A stretch of DNA of 64,000 nucleotides from Nocardioides alpinus (lineage in GTDB: Bacteria; Actinomycetota; Actinomycetes; Propionibacteriales; Nocardioidaceae). The stretch is from the NCBI RefSeq assembly GCF_900112035.1, contig NZ_FOKC01000001.1, positions 496,001 to 560,000 on the forward strand. Reading direction: 5' to 3'. The notes under the pieces were generated by a model. The model was given only the letters and a program-made list of their open reading frames with translations. It was not told the origin of the DNA and did no database searches. Positions 49,889 to 57,438 of the stretch are shown piece after piece. Numbering within the stretch: position 1 is the first letter of the stretch; each line of letters opens with the position of its first letter. Position numbers and translations under genes: made by a program.

Positions 49889-51711
49889 CCGATGGCATCC
49901 TTCCGCGCGTCGTACACGGCGTCCCAGAGCTCGCTGAACGACTGAGGCACCACGTCTCCGAACCTCTCATCCGCTCGCAGCGCTGTCAGCGTCTGGTCGA
50001 GCGACTCCAGCCGAGTCGGGTTGCGCGATGCAGTTGTGAGGAGATCTTCCAGAATTCGGTCGACCCTCACGTCGGCCACCCACCCACCGAAGAACCCACC
50101 CTCCCCTTCTCCGCCACCAGGACCGAAGCCGCTCACGAGCCCGAGCAGAGCGGCGAGGTAGCGAAGGAAGTCCTCCGGTGACTTGATCGCCTGGGCGATC
50201 ACCGACTTGCGGCGGCTGGGCGGGTCGCCCTCGATGTCGGCGCGGACGAGCACGTTTCGGGTGCTTCCTTCAGCCTTAATCGTGATGACAACAAATGGGG
50301 TGATCTCCTCTTCGACCAACCCACCCCATGCCGCCTTGCCGTCCACAATCTCGGACGCTCGGGCGGCCAGAACGCTCAGGGGCCTCGCCGTGACAACGAG
50401 GGCATCGACGTTCAGCCAAGGATCAACCATGAGCACAGCACTCCACGGCCCGCCATCCATCTCCGGGCCAAGCGAGTAGACGATTTTGACGGCCTTTGAT
50501 GCGATGTCGTAGGCGCGCGCATCGACTTCAGAGATGCCCTCCTCGGGATCGCTCGCTGCCTCGTCGTCTTCGGGGAGCTCGTGCGGTTCGACGATCCACG
50601 AAAGATCGTCCTTCCGCCCCCTCTTGTTGATGACGGCGTCCACTCCAACGACGCCCTTAGGCCCGGTCAACTCGACCAAGATATCGACGTTGGCGCCGAA
50701 CGCCCCTCCGGTGAGGTTTGCCGATCCCAACCAGGCCGTCGCCAACTGTCCGTGATCCTGCACGTAAAACTTGGCGTGCAGTCCGCGCATGCTTGGAACG
50801 GCGACTGTGCTGTCCGTTTCTGACGCGACGTCGGAGTCCTCGCCCATCGTGGCGAATGCATCCAGATCATCCTGAGCGTTGAGGAGTGCGTCCTTGACTC
50901 GGTAGACCTCGTGAAGCCCGCGAAGCGAAGCTGCCTGGGCGTTGAGCGCTCCCGGACGGGAGACGATCACCTTTCGTTTGGCGGTCGGCTTGAAGTAGGC
51001 GGTGAGGGCGTCCCTTGTTAGGAATGGGGAGACAGCAAGCGCAGCGTCGTAGCTACTGCGGAAGGGCGACCGTCGAAATCCGTCGATGAGTGGAACGAAC
51101 TTCCCAGCGGTGAAGGGATGCGGCACGGAGAGGGATGTTTGAGCGAGCGACTGGCTGAGGGAGTTGACAAGGTCTTGTTGGCGCTGGGAGAGGTCGCGGG
51201 CGGCTTGCCTTGGCAGCGATTCAAGGAAGTCGAGGATGCCTTGATTGTCCATCACGGCGTCCGCTGAGGGGTCCTCGTCCAGGCGCACGATGACGTCCCA
51301 CGCCTTGTCGAACGTGAGATTGCGGCTCATGACGAGGACACGGTGGAGCACGGTGTCACTGCCGGTGAACCGAACGATCCAGACCTTTGGGTGGAATATG
51401 CCCCCGCCGGGCTTCTTCACCTCGACCAAAGTGTCTTCGATCAGGGTGTGAGCAGAGCGGTAGTGGGACGGCACGCTGACGGCGCCAGCCTGGCAGAAGA
51501 GGACAGTGCGCTCGGAGTAGCGCCGGATTGTTTCGAGTAGATCGGCGGGTTCGGCGCCTTCGGTCATCGCGTCGAAGCTCGCTGCGACGGGGATGGTGAG
51601 GAGCGCGGTCAGGTCGAGTGTGAAGGTGGTGCCGACGGCTATGTCGATTTCCATCCCCTGCGGGGGCCGCAACGCGTCCAAGAGGAGAGCGGTTTGGTCG
51701 AGGCGGAGCAT
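49885..51711 (-). CDS. Phospholipase D-like nuclease of the cassette
   Basis: 608 residues. Two H-x-K motifs of the PLD superfamily: FHPKVWIVRF with SRNLT (His 107, Lys 109) and LHAKFYVQDH with GSANLTGGAFG (His 312, Lys 314). These pair to form one phosphodiesterase active site; bacterial relatives in defence loci act as nucleases. The C-terminal 250 residues are unassigned, with GGGEGEGGFFGG as a flexible loop. The ATG shares one base with the DUF6361 stop (TGATG), and the gene overlaps the helicase start by four bases. Confidence 0.83.
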   Translation of the reverse strand: MLRLDQTALLLDALRPPQGMEIDIAVGTTFTLDLTALLTIPVAASFDAMTEGAEPADLLETIRRYSERTVLFCQAGAVSVPSHYRSAHTLIEDTLVEVKKPGGGIFHPKVWIVRFTGSDTVLHRVLVMSRNLTFDKAWDVIVRLDEDPSADAVMDNQGILDFLESLPRQAARDLSQRQQDLVNSLSQSLAQTSLSVPHPFTAGKFVPLIDGFRRSPFRSSYDAALAVSPFLTRDALTAYFKPTAKRKVIVSRPGALNAQAASLRGLHEVYRVKDALLNAQDDLDAFATMGEDSDVASETDSTVAVPSMRGLHAKFYVQDHGQLATAWLGSANLTGGAFGANVDILVELTGPKGVVGVDAVINKRGRKDDLSWIVEPHELPEDDEAASDPEEGISEVDARAYDIASKAVKIVYSLGPEMDGGPWSAVLMVDPWLNVDALVVTARPLSVLAARASEIVDGKAAWGGLVEEEITPFVVITIKAEGSTRNVLVRADIEGDPPSRRKSVIAQAIKSPEDFLRYLAALLGLVSGFGPGGGEGEGGFFGGWVADVRVDRILEDLLTTASRNPTRLESLDQTLTALRADERFGDVVPQSFSELWDAVYDARKDAIG

Positions 51712-53015
51712 CAGTCCACCACCGAATCGTCGTCGACCGAGTTCGGCGCTTGCACCCGAGGCGTGCCCAGGCCCCGGTGAATGTCGTCGAGCAGGCGCCG
51801 GGTCGGCGCCCAGTTGTAGTCCATCCTGAAATAGCCGGAGTCGCCCTCCCAGCTGCGTAGTCTGTCGAGCTGAACAAGCCGTGCCCGGCCTGGCTTCAGC
51901 GAGGCCTCGCGTCGAGTAATCGTCGCTTCAGCGGCTGCGTCCGCGAGGAGATCGCTGCTTGCTTGGACGTTGTGGAGCCAGCGGCGCAGGAAGCCGATCG
52001 TGAGTGCCCAGCGCATCCGGGCTGGTTGCGATGCGTGCACGTCGTCGAGTCGCCCCCGTGCCCATGCATCCAGCTCGTTCAGGCGGTCGAGACCGGGGAG
52101 GAGCTCAAGGTCCTGCGTCCAGTCCTTCATTGCGTCTTCGTACTTGGCGACGAGCCTGCTCTTCTGCTCGCTGTCGTCGGGGCGTCCAACCGCGCAGAGG
52201 TAGTTGTAGAGGATGCGAGCACCGAAGACGAGGTAGTCAGCGTCACGACCCAATTCCATGGCCTCGGCGGTCTTGCCCGGGAATTGATCGGCTTGCGGAT
52301 GGTTCCAGATGCTCTTGAGGTTCTCGACCCACTCATTCCGGTCTGGGTCGAGGAGCCACGTCACGAGGGACCGAGACTCGTCCGCCTCGCGATCTGAGAG
52401 CAGGAATCGGTCACGGAGCCATGTGGCCTCTTCGGGGCTGAGATCAAACCCACCGAATGATTCATCGGCGTCGGGCACATCGGCCCACATCTCCAGTGCT
52501 GCGGCTGCCTGCGTGTCTTCGTCCTCGGAATGAAACATTGTGCGCTTGGCGTGGGCGGCACGCTCCGCGGCGAAGGTGGCGTAGTAGTCCCAGATCGAAC
52601 CCTTGGCCTTGTAGATCCTGAGCTGGCGCAGCAGGCCCCAATAGCTGCCGCTCGGCATCTGCTTGGTCTCACTACCCATGGTGTAGCCGATGATTCCCTT
52701 GCTGCGCAGGTGCGGTTCGTAGTGACGACGCAGCAGGGAGATGCGATCGCCCTCCGCCTTCCTCGCTGCTTTGGACAAAGCGTCGGCGGTGGAACCGCGG
52801 AGTCCGGCGAAGTCGCGCGGGAGAAAGAGCAGGTATTTGGCCCGGGTGTGCAGGACCGTGTGGCCCGGGAAGAGCACGCCCGAGATCAGGTCTCGAAGGA
52901 TGCCCATGCCAAGCTCATCGACCGTGCCCTGCTGGGAAAGTGCCGCCATCAACAACTGCGTGCGCTCTTGCTGATCCTGATCAAAATTCAGCCAAGCAAC
53001 CTGACTACCCGCCAC
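51711..53015 (-). CDS. DUF6361 family protein of the cassette
   Basis: 434 residues from GTG 53015, with AGGGGG nine bases upstream. The N-terminal region WLNFDQDQQERTQLLMAAL, TVDELGMGILRDLISGVLFPG and LHTRAKYLLFLPRDF is the signature of DUF6361 proteins, which are found in variable, defence-like loci. No catalytic motif seen; helical throughout. A specificity or sensing role is inference. First gene of the minus-strand trio. Confidence 0.78.
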   Translation of the reverse strand: MAGSQVAWLNFDQDQQERTQLLMAALSQQGTVDELGMGILRDLISGVLFPGHTVLHTRAKYLLFLPRDFAGLRGSTADALSKAARKAEGDRISLLRRHYEPHLRSKGIIGYTMGSETKQMPSGSYWGLLRQLRIYKAKGSIWDYYATFAAERAAHAKRTMFHSEDEDTQAAAALEMWADVPDADESFGGFDLSPEEATWLRDRFLLSDREADESRSLVTWLLDPDRNEWVENLKSIWNHPQADQFPGKTAEAMELGRDADYLVFGARILYNYLCAVGRPDDSEQKSRLVAKYEDAMKDWTQDLELLPGLDRLNELDAWARGRLDDVHASQPARMRWALTIGFLRRWLHNVQASSDLLADAAAEATITRREASLKPGRARLVQLDRLRSWEGDSGYFRMDYNWAPTRRLLDDIHRGLGTPRVQAPNSVDDDSVVD

Positions 53016-53149
53016 TACAGCCCCCTGAGACTCGGTATGCGAACAATCGATAACAACACTAGCGCCGAACGCGGCCAGCGCCGTAGGGCACCACTCAGCC
53101 TTCCGCCGCTTACCGGGACGTACTGGGAACGAGGCGCCTCGCGCAGCAT

Positions 53150-54370
53150 TTACGCCTCCTCGAGAAGCAAGTCATGTACGATAAGCGGGGGAAATAGGAG
53201 ATGTCTGTTCACAGCGTCCATCCGCCAGTTGAATCCGTGATTGGATTCCCCGCCAGTAATAGTACGCTTGAACGACAGCTCGAGAACCACCTTGCCCGCC
53301 TGGATGAGCGGCCCCAGATTCGCGACCATTGGGTCGCGTGTAAATTGGGCCTTGACATAGTGGAACTCCTCATTGAGGACGTTAGTCCTCCTACTGATCG
53401 CGCCCACCCAATAAGTCTTAGGGTGTTTCTCCAACAAGCGTTCCTCGAGGACCTCGAGGTCCCAGCGAAACAAGACCTCGGCATGCGATCCGAGCCGCCT
53501 CCCCACTAACTCCACCACTCGCTCAGAGTCTGGAACACGCAAAAACATGCCCTGCGAATTTGGCGTTGCACTTTGCGTGTTGGCGAGCCGCCAATGCGCG
53601 CCCTTTCCAACGTAACCGTACTTGTTGAGCACGTCGGCCGCCCGCATAGGACTAATCGTCCAATCAGGTTTCTCGCCAAACAGTACTACCTTACTTGAAT
53701 GTCGTCCTGTTCGTGAGATGCGCGAGCCCTTGACCTCTATTTCCTCATCAATATCTGGAGTCTTGCGGTTGTTCCGTTCTATGCTCAGCAGCGCCTCAAG
53801 AAGCACCCCTACCGAATTGGGGGCATTCCCGGCTGACTCAATAAAGCCGCGCCGCGAAATCTCGCACAATTGAGCCAGAACGCGCGCCGCTTTCTCGTCT
53901 GACTTTTTATGAGTGAGCAGTGAATGAAGCGGAGATCCGATTACGTGCCGTGAGGCAAAGGTCGTCTCGTCCGAGACGTTGACCAGATACAACTGCCCCT
54001 CTGGGAGCGCGAATATCGCCAGGAGGTTGCCAGACCCTGCATACTTGGGCAGGCTCCACGCAGCGCCGCGGTTGACCAAAACCCAGAGGCGCGGATCGGG
54101 TTTCGACGGAGGTTTGTATAGGTTGATCTTCGTCGGCACCACCGAATCGTCAAGCACAACACCAAGATCGATTCTACGATGCTCGCCTTGCAGCTGCAGT
54201 CCATAGTCGTGGATGTCCCTAGCCCGAAGAAAGGTGCGCACCTGCCTAGTCGCATCGATTATTCCCTTCTCCACTGCGTTCTCGGTCATGACTACATACG
54301 TTGCTTCCACGCCGAACTCCGCGAAGGCCACGATTGCTTGGTCAATTGGAAAGTCTGATGAGCTAAGCAC
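53150..54370 (-). CDS. MvaI/BcnI-type restriction endonuclease, copy 1
   Basis: 406 residues from GTG 54370. The middle holds LLEALLSIERNNRKTPDIDE and EIEVKGSRIS, giving the Glu-x-Lys active site of the MvaI/BcnI fold (PD-(D/E)XK), then KPDWTISPMRAADVLNKYGY. It aligns along its length with the second endonuclease at 54929-56095, from the shared MLSxxxFxIxxA start to the GLEKxIxDA-like and DPRxWV segments, so the two are paralogues. A TAGCTT box (minus strand, 54377-54382) is six bases before the GTG. The gene is notably AT-richer than the region average. MvaI and BcnI cut CC(W/S)GG-type sites; the site here is unknown. Confidence 0.83.
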   Translation of the reverse strand: MLSSSDFPIDQAIVAFAEFGVEATYVVMTENAVEKGIIDATRQVRTFLRARDIHDYGLQLQGEHRRIDLGVVLDDSVVPTKINLYKPPSKPDPRLWVLVNRGAAWSLPKYAGSGNLLAIFALPEGQLYLVNVSDETTFASRHVIGSPLHSLLTHKKSDEKAARVLAQLCEISRRGFIESAGNAPNSVGVLLEALLSIERNNRKTPDIDEEIEVKGSRISRTGRHSSKVVLFGEKPDWTISPMRAADVLNKYGYVGKGAHWRLANTQSATPNSQGMFLRVPDSERVVELVGRRLGSHAEVLFRWDLEVLEERLLEKHPKTYWVGAISRRTNVLNEEFHYVKAQFTRDPMVANLGPLIQAGKVVLELSFKRTITGGESNHGFNWRMDAVNRHLLFPPLIVHDLLLEEA

Positions 54371-54445
54371 GGACTTAAGCTACGTGCACCTTGCTCGGGT
54401 CGCTGCCAGATCGGCGGATTGGCAGTTGGGCGATACCATGGCGGG

Positions 54446-54865
54446 ATGCCAGACGGTCGCGACCGGCCCACGCCCGCAGTGACCGCTTTGATGCGTCGCT
54501 TCAGATCGAGGGACACGCTTCCCGAGGTTGAGGTGCGACGAGCGCTCCATGCCAGCGGCCTGCGTTTCAGACTTCACACTGCCGTCCCAGAGCACCCTCG
54601 ACGGACCATCGACGTAGCCTTCCCGAGGCAAAAGGTCGCGGTCTTTATTGACGGCTGCTACTGGCACGCGTGCCCCGAGCACGGAAAGGTGCCAGCTCGG
54701 AACGCCGGCTGGTGGGCCGAGAAGCTCCGGCGCAATGTTGAGCGTGACATGGAGACGAATGTCACTTTGAGGCGAAATGGATGGACAGTCATCCGAGTCT
54801 GGGAGCATGAGCATCCCGCAGCGGTGGCCGAGCAAGTCGGCCGGGCAGTTCGGGGCGCGAAGTAG
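54446..54865 (+). CDS. vsr: Very short patch repair endonuclease (Vsr)
   Basis: 139 residues from ATG 54446. Vsr motifs: MRRFRSRDTLPEVEVRRALH, IDVAFPRQKVAVFIDGCYWH (catalytic Asp in IDVAF), HACPEHGKVPARNAGWW, NVERDMET and VIRVWEHE. Vsr nicks 5' to T in T:G mismatches arising from deaminated 5-methylcytosine, protecting the sites made by a C5 methyltransferase, here the one at 56092-57345. It is divergent from endonuclease copy 1 and upstream of copy 2. Confidence 0.92.
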   Translation: MPDGRDRPTPAVTALMRRFRSRDTLPEVEVRRALHASGLRFRLHTAVPEHPRRTIDVAFPRQKVAVFIDGCYWHACPEHGKVPARNAGWWAEKLRRNVERDMETNVTLRRNGWTVIRVWEHEHPAAVAEQVGRAVRGAK

Positions 54866-54928
54866 TTCCTTCTGACAGAGGTAAAGAGTTCTCCAACGGT
54901 GACCCGATCGTCCACGTAGCCTCGGTGC

Positions 54929-56095
54929 GTGCTGAGCAACGCTACGTTCCAGATCGAACGCGCCCTGAACTACTTCGCCGACCATGACCTCGAGGTGGGG
55001 TTCCTCTCCCCCACTGCCACTGGGCTTGAGAAAAGCATCATGGACGCCCATGGAGACCTTCGCGCCTTCCTGCGAGATGCCGGAGTGCACGACTTCGACT
55101 CGCAGGGTCAGGGACCGGAAGCCAAGGTGATCGTTGAAGCGACATTCCTTGGCGATCTTGAGGCACCAGACACCTCCGTGTCCCTATACCGTCCTCGCAC
55201 TAAGGCTGGCGATCCGCGGATCTGGGTCCGCGGACTGCGGGAATGGGCCACGCCCGGGAATCTGCTGGCACTGTTCGTGATCGACCAGCACCTTTACATC
55301 ACCAACCTGTCGGACCCTTCGGTCTGGGAGGCCCGCGAAGACCCGGACTCGCCGCTCGGCGCGGTAGTCTGCGGCTTCGCGAGTGAGGAAGACATCGTCG
55401 CCGACGAGCTGCTTGGAAAACTGCGCGGGATCGCTCGCATGGGATGGGTAGCCAGTCAACGTGTGGGTGATACCGGCATCGGCTTTACCCTTGAGAGCCT
55501 TCTCGGAATTGCGGCCAACTCGAGCCGCTCTCCCGATTACAAGGGGATCGAGCTGAAGTCCGCACGCAGAGCCGGCGGGCGCAACAACCTCTTTGCAAAG
55601 ACCCCCGACTGGTCGCGGTCGCCTGTCTCCCGTACTGCTGACCTTCTTGCGCAGCACGGCTACTACGCGTCCGCGAAGGACCGGCGCCAGTTATTCGCAA
55701 CCGTCTACGCGACACATGCGACCCCTGCTGGCTTCTCGCTCGATGCCGGCGACGCCGATACGTGGCTTACCCGCTCGGGCAAGAACCTCGCGGTGTGGTC
55801 CAACGCAGAGCTTCGCCAATCGTTGCAAGCCAAGCACGCCAGCACATTCTGGGTGAAGGCAACCTCGAGACTTGCACCGGACGGTACCGAAGAATTTCTC
55901 TTCGACTCGGTTCGCTATACACGCTCACCGCTGGTGAGTGCCTTCGTGCCGTTGGTGCGTGCAGGCGGCATCACAGTCGATTTAACCTGCTTTGAACAGG
56001 ACGGAGGAGCCGCGAAAGACAAGGGCTACCTCTGGAAGGTCACGCAGACCTCCTTCGGCTCACTCTTCCCAAAGCCTGCAGAGTTCGTCCTCTAG
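54929..56095 (+). CDS. MvaI/BcnI-type restriction endonuclease, copy 2
   Basis: 388 residues from GTG 54929. IGFTLESLLGIAANSSRSPD and YKGIELKSARRAGG contain the Glu-x-Lys site of the MvaI/BcnI family, followed by KTPDWSRSPVSRTADLLAQHGY as in copy 1. TAGCCT at 54917-54922, six bases before the GTG, suggests a leaderless start, again as in copy 1. Its 3' end overlaps the convergent methyltransferase by four bases. MvaI and BcnI act as monomers that cut strands one at a time; two paralogues could be strand-specific partners or target related sites. Confidence 0.85.
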   Translation: MLSNATFQIERALNYFADHDLEVGFLSPTATGLEKSIMDAHGDLRAFLRDAGVHDFDSQGQGPEAKVIVEATFLGDLEAPDTSVSLYRPRTKAGDPRIWVRGLREWATPGNLLALFVIDQHLYITNLSDPSVWEAREDPDSPLGAVVCGFASEEDIVADELLGKLRGIARMGWVASQRVGDTGIGFTLESLLGIAANSSRSPDYKGIELKSARRAGGRNNLFAKTPDWSRSPVSRTADLLAQHGYYASAKDRRQLFATVYATHATPAGFSLDAGDADTWLTRSGKNLAVWSNAELRQSLQAKHASTFWVKATSRLAPDGTEEFLFDSVRYTRSPLVSAFVPLVRAGGITVDLTCFEQDGGAAKDKGYLWKVTQTSFGSLFPKPAEFVL

Positions 56096-57345
56096 CGTTC
56101 GCCAACAACCTTGAGGATATGCTCGCCAACCGTCCTGCCGAGCGCCACAGGTACCGCGTTGCCAATCTGCGTGTACTTCGGAACCTCGCGGGTCCAGTCA
56201 CCGATTGACGGGTCACCCGCGCGGCGCCTGCCGCCGGTGGTGCGCTTGCCGGCAAACTCGTACCAGTCCGGGAAGGTTTGAATCCGAGCCCACTCGCGAA
56301 CTGTCGGGACCCGCGGCTGTGAGAAGTGGACGTAGTCATCGGCCAGAGAAGTGGCCGTGATGTTCGGGCCACCCGGGCCCCACCTATCGGGGATCACCCG
56401 TTGTGCGAACTTCTTGGTCTGCATTTCTGCTGGGATCTCACCGTTGTGCCGCAGCATGTACTCGAACTTCGCAAGGATGTGCGGCGCGTGCTTTCCGTAC
56501 TCGTGCTCTGTGAGCGTGGCGCCCTTAGCGAGGAGCTCTCCCGTGGGAAGCGTACGCATCAATCGCTGAGCCGCGGTACGCGCGGGCACTAGATACTGCG
56601 TGGTGGATCCACCAGGCCGCCACTGCGGGTCAACCAGATCGCCGAGGAAGTCGATTGGATCTGGCGCCGCACCGACGCTCTCCGGCAACAGGCCACCCGC
56701 AGCCTTCGAGAGAACTGGCGAGAAGGGGAGGTCGGATCGAACTCCAACAAGAAGCACCCGAGGACGGTTCTGAGGCACCCCGTAGTCCTTGGCTGAAATG
56801 AGCTTCCAACCCAGCTGGTAATGGAGCTCGACACCGTCTCTGACGACACGGAGCTTCCGGAAGGCTGCCTGAACGTCCTCCCATATCTCGCCCCTATCAC
56901 CTCCGGGCGTCCATCGGGCCGAAAGCAATCCCTTCACGTTCTCGAAGAGGAAGGCCTTCGGAGCAACGCGCTCCACGACCTTTGCCATCTCGCGATAAAG
57001 GTGATTGCTGGGGATCTCGTCCTTCGTAACAACAAAGCTCCGGCGGTGGCCGATCCCGCTGTAACCCTGACATGGCGGCCCGCCTGCTACGAGCGTCACG
57101 TCCCCGTGTTCGCGGTGCAGGCGGTTCGCGAGAGCGTCAAGCTCAGCACCCTGCTGCGTGATCTCCAGAATGTCATTGGAGTGGTTCTGGCGCTCCTTCA
57201 AGGAGGTGTCTGAGCGGTTCAGCAAATAGGTCGAGAGGGCATCCTGATGCAACTCGTTCACGAAGATCGTCTCGAATCCGGCCTGCTCCAGACCGAGTCC
57301 GAGTCCGCCGCAACCAGCGAAGAGATCAATAACTGTTGGCTTCAT
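56092..57345 (-). CDS. DNA (cytosine-5) methyltransferase
   Basis: 417 residues from ATG 57345 with AGGA eight bases upstream. C5-MTase motifs: DLFAGCGGLGLGLEQAG (I), GGPPCQGYSGIG (IV, catalytic Cys), FLFENVKGLL (VI), DYGVPQNRPRVLLVG (VIII), and QIGNAVPVALG (X). The region between VIII and X, about 120 residues, is the target recognition part. It would protect the host at the endonuclease sites. On the opposite strand to endonuclease copy 2 and the Vsr gene. No controller (C) protein gene seen. Confidence 0.95.
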   Translation of the reverse strand: MKPTVIDLFAGCGGLGLGLEQAGFETIFVNELHQDALSTYLLNRSDTSLKERQNHSNDILEITQQGAELDALANRLHREHGDVTLVAGGPPCQGYSGIGHRRSFVVTKDEIPSNHLYREMAKVVERVAPKAFLFENVKGLLSARWTPGGDRGEIWEDVQAAFRKLRVVRDGVELHYQLGWKLISAKDYGVPQNRPRVLLVGVRSDLPFSPVLSKAAGGLLPESVGAAPDPIDFLGDLVDPQWRPGGSTTQYLVPARTAAQRLMRTLPTGELLAKGATLTEHEYGKHAPHILAKFEYMLRHNGEIPAEMQTKKFAQRVIPDRWGPGGPNITATSLADDYVHFSQPRVPTVREWARIQTFPDWYEFAGKRTTGGRRRAGDPSIGDWTREVPKYTQIGNAVPVALGRTVGEHILKVVGER

Positions 57346-57397
57346 GCTGTTCCTGACCCGACCCCAACTCCCGGTTCAACCGGCTAATGAATGCAGC

Positions 57398-57430
57398 GTG
57401 TCAGGGTCCACTGACAGTGGACCCTGACAC
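57398..57430 (-). terminator. Strong hairpin terminator of nrdJ
   Basis: A perfect 15-bp stem (57398-57412 with 57416-57430) and a GAC loop, eight bases past the nrdJ stop. It marks the right border of the restriction-modification locus. Confidence 0.85.
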
Positions 57431-57438
57431 GAGGTGAC

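Noticed and set aside
46760..57345. DISARM system.
   Set aside because: A PLD protein, an SNF2 helicase and a C5 methyltransferase are present, but the DUF1998 gene and a DrmA-type helicase are missing, and the methyltransferase belongs with the endonuclease/Vsr genes.
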